DNA from: PKWO01 sp036384915
GTDB taxonomy: Bacteria; Pseudomonadota; Gammaproteobacteria; Burkholderiales; Burkholderiaceae_D
DNA: 64,000 nt
Direction of reading: 5' to 3'
Assembly: GCA_036384915.1 (NCBI GenBank)
Contig: DASVLJ010000079.1
Coordinates: 50,242-114,241, forward strand
Shown: positions 1 through 7,958 of the stretch, piece by piece
Layout of the letters: the number at the start of each line of letters is the position of its first letter
How positions within the stretch are numbered: position 1 is the first letter of the stretch
Notes under the pieces: model-generated
What the model was told of the DNA's origin: nothing
Seen by the model: the letters and a program-made list of their open reading frames with translations, nothing else
Database searches by the model: none
Program-made: the position numbers and the translations under genes

Positions 1-15
1 GCGTGTCATCATGTG

Positions 16-1869
16 TTACTTGATTTCGAGGATCAGCGCAGTGCGGGCCGGCACGACCAACTTGTCGGCCAGGTCGTAGGTCTTGCCGGTGATGACGTCG
101 GTGCCGCCGGTGTGCCCGGAAAGCATTTCGCGGAAACGCCGCGTCTCCAGGGCCGCCTCGGCCTTGTCCTTGTTCAGCACCACCATCACGGTTTTCTTGG
201 TGTCGTAGCGGAAGTAGACGTAAGTGCCGTGCTCCGGCGTGTAATGCATCAGCTTGCCGTGGTGGATCACCTCCTCGTTCTTGCGCCAGTTCAAGAGCTT
301 GCGCATGAAGTCTTGCGCCTCGCGCTGTTGCGCCGTCAAACCTTGTCCGGTAAAGGCATTGATCTTGTCGCCGGCCCAACCGCCGGGAAAATCGCGCCGC
401 GCGGCACCGTCGTCGCGTGCGCCGCTCTTGCTCTTCATCAGCACTTCGGTACCGTAGTAGAACTGCGGGATGCCGCGCATGGTAGCGATATAGGACAGCG
501 CAATCTTGTACAGGCCGATATCTTCACCCACCGCCGTGAACAGCCGGTTCTCGTCATGGTTGCCTTCGAAAACGACCAGATTCATCGGATCGGGATAGAG
601 CGTATCGTCGTACAGCAGATCGTAGAGCGGGCGGAAATTCGAGCCGGGCTCGTCGCTATGTTCCAGCGTGGAGCGCAGCGTCTCGTTGAGCGGGAAGTCC
701 ATCAGGCCAGGCAGATAGGAGCGGTAACCGTTGGCGTTCTGCTTGCCGCGCTGCCAGTAAGCGACCGCGACGGGGTTGTTGTTCCATTCCTCGCCGACGA
801 CATTGAGGTTGGGATATTCTTCGCCGATGCGGTGCGACCATGCCGCGAGGAATTCGGGGTCGCTATAGCTATAGGTATCGACGCGCAAGCCGGAGAGGCC
901 GGCATATTCGATCCACCAGATGGCGTTCTGCATTTCATAGGTGGCAACGAAGGGATTTTTCTGGTTCATGTCGGGCATGTTCTCCGTGAACCAGCCGCTG
1001 ACGAAATTGGTTTTGTCCTCTTGCGAGGCATACGGATCGGCCACGCTACTGTGCGCATGCATGGTCGGCACGAATTTTCCATCGTAGCTGATCCAGTCCT
1101 GCATCGGCATGTCCTTCATCCACCAATGTGCCGAACCGATATGGTTCAGCACCACGTCCTGGATCACTCCCAAGCCTTTCTGTTTCGCCTGCGCGACGAA
1201 GCGCTTGTATTCCTCGTTGCTGCCGAAACGCGGGTCGATCTTGTAGGTATCGGTGGCGGCATAGCCGTGATAGGAATACCTGGGCTGATTATCCTCGACC
1301 AGGGGTGTGGGCCAGATCATGGTGTAGCCCATGGCGGCGATGTAATCGAGATGCGCGGCCATGCCGGCGATGTCGCCGCCGTGCCGCCCGGCGTCGTCGT
1401 CGGCGCGGTCGAGCTTGTCCGGGTAGCCGGCAACGGTGTCGTTGGCCGGGTTGCCGTTGGCGAAACGATCCGGCATCAGGTTCAGGATGGCGTCGCTTGC
1501 TGCGAAACTCTTGCGCTCGGCCGAACCCTTTTCGCGCGCCTGCAAGGCATACGGATAGCTGAAGCTCCGATCGCCATGCCTGAACACGAGATCGAGCGTG
1601 CCGGCTTGAGCCTCATGGTCGATGACAAGATCGACGAACAGGTAATTACGGTTGGGCACCGCCGTCACCTCAGCGATGCGCACTCCGGGGTAATGCAATT
1701 CCGGCGCATAATCGGCTATGTTCGTTCCATGCACCATCAATTGCAGCTTGGCGCTCTTCATGCCGACCCACCACGAGGGCGGTTCGATGCGCTCTATCGG
1801 CGCGGCGTAGGAGTGAAGCGCCGCTCCCAGCAGCAGCGCGGCAAACAATTTCCTGAGCATGAATCTCAT
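16..1869 (-). CDS. Periplasmic GH13 cyclomaltodextrinase/neopullulanase-type alpha-amylase
   Basis: 617 aa. Predicted to hydrolyse malto-oligosaccharides, cyclodextrins or pullulan in the periplasm. Residues 1-22 form a signal peptide ending near SYA. An N-terminal beta domain (about 25-115) precedes the GH13 barrel. Visible GH13 regions are DVVLNH (238-243), GLRVD with nucleophile D331, VGE with acid/base E360, and NHD with transition-state D439. The C-terminal part (about 530-617) fits the Cyc-maltodext_C beta domain. Its ATG overlaps the stop of the upstream transporter (ATGA), so the two are translationally coupled. Function within GH13 is inferred from domain layout and context; the exact substrate is not resolved. 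Confidence 0.9.
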   Translation of the reverse strand: MRFMLRKLFAALLLGAALHSYAAPIERIEPPSWWVGMKSAKLQLMVHGTNIADYAPELHYPGVRIAEVTAVPNRNYLFVDLVIDHEAQAGTLDLVFRHGDRSFSYPYALQAREKGSAERKSFAASDAILNLMPDRFANGNPANDTVAGYPDKLDRADDDAGRHGGDIAGMAAHLDYIAAMGYTMIWPTPLVEDNQPRYSYHGYAATDTYKIDPRFGSNEEYKRFVAQAKQKGLGVIQDVVLNHIGSAHWWMKDMPMQDWISYDGKFVPTMHAHSSVADPYASQEDKTNFVSGWFTENMPDMNQKNPFVATYEMQNAIWWIEYAGLSGLRVDTYSYSDPEFLAAWSHRIGEEYPNLNVVGEEWNNNPVAVAYWQRGKQNANGYRSYLPGLMDFPLNETLRSTLEHSDEPGSNFRPLYDLLYDDTLYPDPMNLVVFEGNHDENRLFTAVGEDIGLYKIALSYIATMRGIPQFYYGTEVLMKSKSGARDDGAARRDFPGGWAGDKINAFTGQGLTAQQREAQDFMRKLLNWRKNEEVIHHGKLMHYTPEHGTYVYFRYDTKKTVMVVLNKDKAEAALETRRFREMLSGHTGGTDVITGKTYDLADKLVVPARTALILEIK

Positions 1870-3263
1870 TCCTGCCTATGGTCGTTCACGAACAAGACCA
1901 GGACCGCCGCGACGAACATCGAGCAACCGCCCAGGGCCAGCGTGAAGATCGCTTCGCCGCCGAACACGTGCTTGGTGAAAAAGCCGAGTACGCTGGCCGC
2001 GAGAATCTGCGGAATCACGATGAAGAAATTGAAGATACCCATGTAGACGCCCATCTTGTTGGGCGGCAGTGCGCAAGCCAGCATGGCGTAAGGCATGGAG
2101 AGGATGCTGGCCCAGGCCAAGCCGATGCCGACCATGGGAGCAATCAGCATGGCCGGATTGCCGATGAAATAGATCGAAGTCAGCGACAGGCCGCCGATGG
2201 CAAGGCAGATGGCATGCGTGGTCTTGCGGTTGGTCTTTTTCGCCATCCAGGGCAGGAGGAAGGCGCATACGGCGGAAAAGCCGTTATAGGCGGCGAAGCA
2301 GACGCCGACCCAGTCCGCCCCGTCGTTATAGGCGGCGGAAGCGGCATCGGTGGCGTGATAGATGTGGCTGGTTACGGCCGAGGTGGTATAGATCCACATC
2401 GCGAACAGCGCGAACCATGTGAAGAATTGCACGAAGGCCAGTTGCACCATCGCCTTGGGCATATGCAGGAAGTCGCGCAGCACATTCGGCAGGAACGCCC
2501 CGCCCGACTGGTCTTGCCAGGCCTGCGGCTCATGGGCGCGCATCTCTTCGGGAGAATATTCCTTCGTGCTGAATACGGTCCAGGCCACGGCGCAAAAGAA
2601 GGCTGCGGCACCGAGATAAAAGGAATACATCACCGAAGGCGGAATGTGGCCCGCATCGGCGGTATTGGCGACATGGAACCAGTTGCTGAACATGTAGGGC
2701 AAGGCCGATGCCACCACGGCGCCGACACCGATGAAGAAGCTCTGGAAAGCGAAGCCTTGCGTCACCTGCTCTTCGGGCAGCATGTCGCCGACGAAGGCAC
2801 GAAACGGCTCCATCGAGATGTTGATCGAGGAATCGAGTATCCATAGCAAACCGGCTGCGACCCAGAGTACGGTCGAGTTGGGCATGGCGACCAAGGCCAG
2901 CGAGGCGAGGATGGCGCCGACCAGGAAGTAAGGCTTACGCCGCCCGAGCTTGCCCCAGGTGCGGTCGCTCAGGTAACCGATGACGGGCTGCACCAGCAAG
3001 CCCGTGGTCGGTGCGGCGATCCAGAGCCAGGGCAGGTCGTCGATCTTGGCGCCCAGCGTTTCGAAGATGCGGCTGACATTGGCATTCTGTAGCGCAAAGC
3101 CGAACTGGATGCCGAGAAAGCCGAAGCTCATGTTCCAGATTTGCCAGAACGACAGGCGCGGCTTTTTGCTTGCGGATGCTTGAACCGGATTGGCTTGTGG
3201 CGCACGTTGTGGCGCACGTTGTGACGCCCGATAAGGCGACGCCGCTTCTTTGCTTGCTTCCAT
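1866..3263 (-). CDS. MFS sugar transporter (SLC45/GPH-like, probable maltose/maltodextrin permease)
   Basis: 465 aa from the chosen ATG. A start 20 codons upstream is possible, but this ATG has a GGGGAC ribosome site 9 nt before it. Twelve hydrophobic segments follow a short polar N-terminus. Motifs such as PVIGYLSDRTWGKLGRR after TM2-3 and MEPFRAFVGDMLP around TM4-5 are typical of the SLC45-like MFS group, which includes the inner-membrane maltose carrier MalY of Caulobacter-type loci. It is the first gene of a two-gene operon with the GH13 enzyme. It probably imports the sugars that enter through the TonB receptor at 7959-10697. A candidate operator lies at 3364-3376. Confidence 0.85.
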   Translation of the reverse strand: MEASKEAASPYRASQRAPQRAPQANPVQASASKKPRLSFWQIWNMSFGFLGIQFGFALQNANVSRIFETLGAKIDDLPWLWIAAPTTGLLVQPVIGYLSDRTWGKLGRRKPYFLVGAILASLALVAMPNSTVLWVAAGLLWILDSSINISMEPFRAFVGDMLPEEQVTQGFAFQSFFIGVGAVVASALPYMFSNWFHVANTADAGHIPPSVMYSFYLGAAAFFCAVAWTVFSTKEYSPEEMRAHEPQAWQDQSGGAFLPNVLRDFLHMPKAMVQLAFVQFFTWFALFAMWIYTTSAVTSHIYHATDAASAAYNDGADWVGVCFAAYNGFSAVCAFLLPWMAKKTNRKTTHAICLAIGGLSLTSIYFIGNPAMLIAPMVGIGLAWASILSMPYAMLACALPPNKMGVYMGIFNFFIVIPQILAASVLGFFTKHVFGGEAIFTLALGGCSMFVAAVLVLFVNDHRQE

Positions 3264-3363
3264 GCTTGATGTCCCCAGGTTAACGGGAGCATGGCCAACC
3301 GCCAAGATGGGCAAACCGCACATTGCCTATATGCGCGGCCAGTCGGTCTCCATACTCTTTTTG

Positions 3364-3381
3364 TAGTTAATATACATTATA
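3364..3381 (-). promoter_or_regulatory. Promoter -10 and candidate sugar-regulon operator for the transporter/amylase operon
   Basis: On the minus strand a perfect TATAAT (3376-3381) is followed directly by TGTATATTAACTA (3364-3376), where transcription would start. The 13-mer matches TGTATTAAAACTA at 10797-10809 and TGTTTTAAAACTA at 10713-10725 at most positions, sharing the ends TGT and AACTA. A repressor site over the start point is plausible. No good -35 is seen at standard spacing. The rest of the 3264-3588 gap shows no gene. Confidence 0.45.
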
Positions 3382-3588
3382 TCAGTTGGATTGACCAAGC
3401 GAATTACGCTGATTTTTCCCAGATATCAGCGCCCATTGCGTCAAAACAAGTAGCCAAACTACAATTTGCAAGGGAGTTCGTACGAGACATGCATCTGACC
3501 GTCATTGTTGCGCGATGCACGGTCGGTCGGCGGCCAGCTGAGTCCGTGCCGTCCCCGGCCTGCCGTCGTGTAATCTGAAGCCGGGGGC

Positions 3589-4338
3589 CTATTGCCACTC
3601 GGCAAAAGCATTGCGGTAAGTGCGGCTCAGTGTCAAACGCGTGCCATCCTGCAGCACCACCAACGCATCGCCTTTGCTCCACGGCTGCAACTCCTGGACG
3701 AAATCCAGGTTGACGATGGTCGAGCGGTGGATGCGCTTGAATTGGTTTTGATCCAGCCGCGCCAGAATCCACGACATGGTATGGCGCAGCAGATAGGAAA
3801 CGCCTTCAACGTGCAGGCGGATATAGTCTTCTTCGGCCTGCACCCAGCGTATGGTATTGGTTCTGACCAGTACCCATCGATCGCCGGTTTTCAGCATGAT
3901 GCGATCCGGCCGCGGTTCGGCCGGCACAAGATCGGAAATCAGGGAGCGCAAGCGTTCGTCATCGCTGCCGGCCACGTGCGGGTGCTCACGCACCCAAGCC
4001 AGCGCTTGATGGAAACGGTCCTTGTCGATCGGCTTGAGCAAATAATCCATCGCATGCACTTCGAAAGCCTTCAATGCGTGGGCGTCGTATGCCGTGACGA
4101 ACAGCGTGGGCGGCATGGCTTCGGCCCCGATGGCTTCGATCACGCCGAAACCATCCAGTTCCGGCATTTGGATATCGAGCAGGACGAGGTCCGGCTTGAG
4201 CGTTTCGATCAGCGTCACCGCTTCCAGCCCGTTTCCGGCTTCGCCGGCCACCTCGAACCCCGCTTCACCGGCGATCAATTGACGGATCCTCTGGCGCGCC
4301 AGCGGTTCATCGTCAACGATCAGGGTCTTGATAGTCAT
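3589..4338 (-). CDS. LytTR-family response regulator
   Basis: 249 aa. The receiver domain (1-120) has the acidic pair D9-D10, phospho-acceptor D55 in LLDIQMP, and K in LLKPID. A LytTR DNA-binding domain covers about 150-249 (IMLKTGDRWVLV, YIRLHVEG, IHRSTIVNLD). The start at MTIKTLIVDDEP overlaps the kinase stop (ATGA), giving a kinase-regulator operon of the LytSR/AlgZR type. It is co-oriented with and upstream of the sugar operon, so it may regulate it. LytTR sites are usually direct repeats, unlike the palindrome-like motif seen here, so the link is open. Confidence 0.92.
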   Translation of the reverse strand: MTIKTLIVDDEPLARQRIRQLIAGEAGFEVAGEAGNGLEAVTLIETLKPDLVLLDIQMPELDGFGVIEAIGAEAMPPTLFVTAYDAHALKAFEVHAMDYLLKPIDKDRFHQALAWVREHPHVAGSDDERLRSLISDLVPAEPRPDRIMLKTGDRWVLVRTNTIRWVQAEEDYIRLHVEGVSYLLRHTMSWILARLDQNQFKRIHRSTIVNLDFVQELQPWSKGDALVVLQDGTRLTLSRTYRNAFAEWQ

Positions 4339-5432
4339 TTGGCGCGCGCCTCCAGCGACCAGGGAATCTGCACCACGGCACGCGTGCCCTGCCCCTCCCG
4401 GCTTTCCAGCGCAAATGTGTGGCAATCCTTGTACATCAGCCGCAAGCGAGCGGAGGTATTGTTGGTGCCGATGCCGTTCTTCTTCTGGCCATTTATCCCG
4501 CGCCCGGTGTCGATGACTTCCAGCGTCAGCCAGGGCTCTTGATGGCGCGCGCGTATCGTGATCACCGACGGTTCGGCCTTGTCGGAGACGCCGTGCTTGA
4601 TGGCGTTCTCCACCAGTGGCTGCAGCAACAGGGCGGGGATCATGGCATCGAGGCAATCGCCGGAAATATCCTTGCGAACCGTCAGACGGTCGTGGAAGCG
4701 GATGCCTTCGATGCCGAGGTAGGCATCGATGAATGCCATCTCCTGCCGCAGCGTGATTTCCTGGGCGCTGCCGGAGTCGAGCGTCATGCGCAGCAAATCG
4801 GCCAGGCGCGACACCATCCGGTCGGCAGCCTCGGCATCGCTGTGGATCAGCGCGGCAATCGAGTTGAGGGTGTTGAACAGGAAGTGCGGCTGCAGTTGCA
4901 TGCGCAACGCCTGGGTCTGCGATTGCGCCAGCCGGCTTTCCAGTTGCGCCGCCTCCAATTCGCGCTTCTGGTAGCGGTCGAAGATGCGAACGCCGTGAAA
5001 CGCGCCAAGCACCGCCCACAACAACAGCAGGTACACATGGAAATATTCGGAAACGAAATGCAGGAATCCGTGATCGGATTCCGCCGCCCCGGCTACCGGC
5101 GGATGCGCGCTCGGATAGGCGGATTGAAATACTCCCGCGATGCGGTAGATAACCCATAGCGCGGCTATCGCGAGCACCACGCTGCCGACTAGGTGTATCA
5201 CCCAGTTCTTCCATTCCGCCCGGACGAACCTTTCAAGTGGCCAACGCCGGGCCAGAGCAAGCACACCCAACCCCGCACAGCCGAAAACCAGGTTTTGCGC
5301 CAGGTTCATCGGCACCAGGGTGGCGAAAAACGACATGGCGGGAAACCGCACGGCGTCCATCGTCGCCATGTAGATTCCCAGGATGGCCCACACGCCCCAA
5401 TAGATGAGCCAGCGGCGCAGCGTCAGGCTCAT
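4335..5432 (-). CDS. LytS/AlgZ-type sensor histidine kinase
   Basis: 365 aa. Four hydrophobic segments lie within residues 8-145 (about 10-25, 35-60, 75-98, 128-148). They are followed by a short coiled linker and the His_kinase domain with phospho-acceptor H183 in LQPHFLFNTLNS. The ATPase domain shows N (VENAIKHG) and G-box (VIDTGRGI, GIGTNN) motifs. No periplasmic sensor domain is evident, so the signal may be sensed in the membrane or cytoplasm. It is coupled to the LytTR regulator downstream. The upstream gap 5433-5652 shows no gene. Confidence 0.9.
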   Translation of the reverse strand: MSLTLRRWLIYWGVWAILGIYMATMDAVRFPAMSFFATLVPMNLAQNLVFGCAGLGVLALARRWPLERFVRAEWKNWVIHLVGSVVLAIAALWVIYRIAGVFQSAYPSAHPPVAGAAESDHGFLHFVSEYFHVYLLLLWAVLGAFHGVRIFDRYQKRELEAAQLESRLAQSQTQALRMQLQPHFLFNTLNSIAALIHSDAEAADRMVSRLADLLRMTLDSGSAQEITLRQEMAFIDAYLGIEGIRFHDRLTVRKDISGDCLDAMIPALLLQPLVENAIKHGVSDKAEPSVITIRARHQEPWLTLEVIDTGRGINGQKKNGIGTNNTSARLRLMYKDCHTFALESREGQGTRAVVQIPWSLEARAK

Positions 5433-5652
5433 GGCGAGTTTGCCCTATTGCCAGTTGATAAGCGTTGCCGGTCCAAGAATGACACAGATTACTCCCATCG
5501 GTTGGGACGGTGAAGATTATGGCACCGGGGAAGAAATTGCAGCAAGCCTTGCCCCGGTTGCGCATCGCGTGGCGGCAACAACGGCGTACCAGCGCCGCGC
5601 GGCGCGGGACTTCCCTCTTCGCTGCGCCCATGCGGACTGTCGGGACGATCGT

Positions 5653-6069
5653 TCAACGGAACCCCACTTTGACCATCTCGCCGCTCTTGCCGCTAGCGGT
5701 TTGCACATCGCTTTTCGGGATGTACACGGCGCCGCTGACGAGGCCGTTATCGTCACGCCAGATGTCGATCTTCAGTTGACGATCCTTGGCGACGAAGGGA
5801 TTGGCCGAGGTTGCCGCAAGCTCGTGCCAGACTTCCCCATGAAGCGCCGCGTACTTCTTTTGCCCGCGCGTGAACAGTGCAATGGACCCGCCGTTGGCGA
5901 GTTCGTAGGATCCGACAAATTGACTGAATTCGGAGGCGGGCATGACCATGGTTTGCTCCGGTGTTTCGGACTTGGCGCCGCTGATGGTGACCATGGGGTC
6001 ATCCTTCGGCGCGGCCTGGGCAGTCAGCGCGATCGCGCCGAAGAAGGACAGCAAGGCAAGCTTGTTCAT
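5653..6069 (-). CDS. Small exported protein of unknown function
   Basis: 138 aa. I do not recognise the family. The first 20 residues (MNKLALLSFFGAIALTAQA) are a signal peptide. The start is chosen because GGAGA sits 7 nt upstream; an in-frame start 12 codons earlier lacks this. The mature part is small and mixed beta-like, with FVGSYELANGGSIALF, LKIDIWRDDNGLVSGAVYIP and a C-terminal VKVGFR, reminiscent of small beta-sandwich periplasmic proteins. It lies between the two-component pair and the halogenase, same strand, with more than 200 nt on each side, so it is probably monocistronic. Confidence 0.7.
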   Translation of the reverse strand: MNKLALLSFFGAIALTAQAAPKDDPMVTISGAKSETPEQTMVMPASEFSQFVGSYELANGGSIALFTRGQKKYAALHGEVWHELAATSANPFVAKDRQLKIDIWRDDNGLVSGAVYIPKSDVQTASGKSGEMVKVGFR

Positions 6070-6249
6070 GACGTTTCTCCACTGAATAAGGACGAGGAGC
6101 CTCAAGCCGCATCATCGATCGCCGGTCAATCGAGATGCCGATCATAGTGCGGCGGCTGGAGAAAGCTTAGGCCGGGATAAAGCGAGCCGAAACCGATTTG
6201 CGACGAACCGGACGGCGGCGCCGGCAAGCCGGGATTTGCGGAGGGTGAA

Positions 6250-6276
6250 ACGGCCGGCGCCCAACGTCCCGGCCGT
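6250..6276 (-). terminator. Possible terminator hairpin downstream of the halogenase gene
   Basis: Arms ACGGCCGG (6250-6257) and CCGGCCGT (6269-6276) form a perfect 8-bp stem with an 11-nt loop. On the minus strand it is followed by only TTTC, so termination strength is doubtful. The surrounding 6070-6341 gap shows no gene. Confidence 0.4.
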
Positions 6277-6341
6277 GGGAACTATGCAAAAAAGGAGTGT
6301 TGGGCCGTGATATCTTGTTCAAGCCGGGCGCGCATCCGCCC

Positions 6342-7859
6342 TCACGTCGACAACGTATTCGCGGCGCAGTGGGTTGCAATGTAGGAAGCATGCGTCGGCA
6401 TTACCTTGACGCACTCGCTGACCACCTCTTCCACCCCGTCCAGGTACGCCTGAATTTCCGCTTCACCGATCAAATCGACCAGCGGGTTATATGACCGCGG
6501 CTGTATGCGCTGGCCCAGCATGACTTGCACCCAGCTTGCCTTCGCGAACAGCTCGTATCCGTCGCGCACAACCCTGCCGTTGGAGCGGAAAAGCTCGATC
6601 TTCCGCTGCAAGGTTTCCGGCACCTCCATCGCGCTGCAATGCCGCCAGAACGGGGAGTCGGTGCGCTCCACCGCCTTGTAGTGAAGGATGACAAAGTCGC
6701 GCGCCCAGGTATACTCGTCGCTCATCAAGCGATTGTATTGGTCAATATCCGCCTGGTCGAACCCGGCCCAGGGGAAGTGGCTCATCAAATGGGAAATGCC
6801 CTGTTGAATCAGATGGATGCTGGTTGATTCCAGCGGTTCGATAAAGCCGCCTGACAAACCCATCGAAACGCAATTCCTGTTCCACGCTTTCGCGCGCTTG
6901 CCGGTGCGGAACCGCACGGGACGCGGCTCGGCCAGTGCTGCGCCATCGAGGTTTTTCACCAGAATCGCCGTGGCCTCATCCTCGCTCATGAATTTGCTGC
7001 AAAACACGTGGCCGTTGCCGGTGCGATGCTGCAGCGGAATCCGCCATTGCCATCCGGCGGTATGCGCCGTCGAGCGCGTATACGGCGTCATCTCGGGCAC
7101 AGAAGCACAAGGCACGGCAAGGGCCGTATCGCAAGGGAGCCAATGCGACCAATCCTCAAAACCGGTCTTGAGCGCGCCTTCGATCAGCAATGCCCGAAAG
7201 CCTGAGCAATCGATGAACAATTCGCCCGCCACCTTGCGTCCACACTCCAGGACAACGGACTCGATATGCCCGTCGCCTTCGCGCATGACGACCTTTTCGA
7301 TCTTGCCTTCGATCCTGGCCACGCCGCGCTCTTCGCTGTATTGCCGAAGGAATGTTGCGTACAAGCCCGCATCGAAATGATAGGCGTACGTAATCTGTCC
7401 CAGCGGGGAGTTCGGCATATCCGTTCGGGAGGTCAGAAATTTATTCTGCAGACAGGCCGCCGAGTTGATCCCGTAACTGGCTAATTCGGAAGCTTTTCCG
7501 GCCAGATACTGCTTCAGCCAGTATTGGTAGAAATCCGCCATCCGCGTTTCCTGGCCGATGGAACCGAAGGCGTGCAGATATCGATCCCCAAGCCGTGCCC
7601 AATTCACGAATTCGATGCCGAGCTTGAATGTCCCCTTCGTGGCCCGGATGAATTCGTTCTCGTCCAATCCCAACATGGCATTGAACCTGCAGATAGGCGG
7701 AATGGTTGCCTCGCCGACACCGATGGTGGCGATCTGGTCCGACTCCACGAGAGCGATGTTGTACCGCCCCGCCAGGTTCCTCGCCAGCGCCGCAGCCGTC
7801 ATCCACCCCGCGGTGCCGCCCCCGACTATCACGATATTCTTCAGTGTCTTCTGTTCCAT
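6342..7859 (-). CDS. Flavin-dependent tryptophan halogenase family protein
   Basis: 505 aa. The FAD-binding GGGTAGWMTA is at residues 13-22. Lys79 (in TFKLGIEF) falls at the same number as catalytic K79 of PrnA. The family signature WxWxIP is present as WQWRIP, and the PLEST motif carrying the second catalytic Glu is present. The fold should chlorinate or brominate an indole or other electron-rich substrate with reduced flavin from a partner. Like halogenases in Xanthomonas/Caulobacter-type loci (for example BrvH), it lies next to a TonB-dependent receptor and sugar genes rather than a biosynthetic cluster. The natural substrate is unknown. The start MEQKTLKN was chosen just before the FAD motif. 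Confidence 0.88.
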   Translation of the reverse strand: MEQKTLKNIVIVGGGTAGWMTAAALARNLAGRYNIALVESDQIATIGVGEATIPPICRFNAMLGLDENEFIRATKGTFKLGIEFVNWARLGDRYLHAFGSIGQETRMADFYQYWLKQYLAGKASELASYGINSAACLQNKFLTSRTDMPNSPLGQITYAYHFDAGLYATFLRQYSEERGVARIEGKIEKVVMREGDGHIESVVLECGRKVAGELFIDCSGFRALLIEGALKTGFEDWSHWLPCDTALAVPCASVPEMTPYTRSTAHTAGWQWRIPLQHRTGNGHVFCSKFMSEDEATAILVKNLDGAALAEPRPVRFRTGKRAKAWNRNCVSMGLSGGFIEPLESTSIHLIQQGISHLMSHFPWAGFDQADIDQYNRLMSDEYTWARDFVILHYKAVERTDSPFWRHCSAMEVPETLQRKIELFRSNGRVVRDGYELFAKASWVQVMLGQRIQPRSYNPLVDLIGEAEIQAYLDGVEEVVSECVKVMPTHASYIATHCAANTLST

Positions 7860-7876
7860 CGCCTGCAGCCCATGCG

Positions 7877-7906
7877 AAAAACCCCCGCCGCGGCAGGCGG
7901 CAGGGG
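7877..7906 (-). terminator. Rho-independent terminator after the TonB-dependent receptor
   Basis: On the minus strand a GC-rich stem (7882-7906, CCCCTGCCG paired with CGGCGGGGG, one mismatch) is followed by TTTTT (7877-7881). It lies between the receptor stop and the halogenase start, so the halogenase is transcribed by read-through or from its own promoter. Confidence 0.7.
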
Positions 7907-7958
7907 TCTTGATACGCCATCGCGACGATGGCACGCCTTCACTTCGAACGAACGCCGA

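Noticed and set aside
13..2046. A 677-codon open frame opposite the GH13 and MFS genes
   Set aside because: It is antisense to genes with clear motifs, has no domain features, and comes from GC-rich third positions. The same holds for other long antisense frames, such as those opposite emrB, the fused oxidoreductase and icmF.
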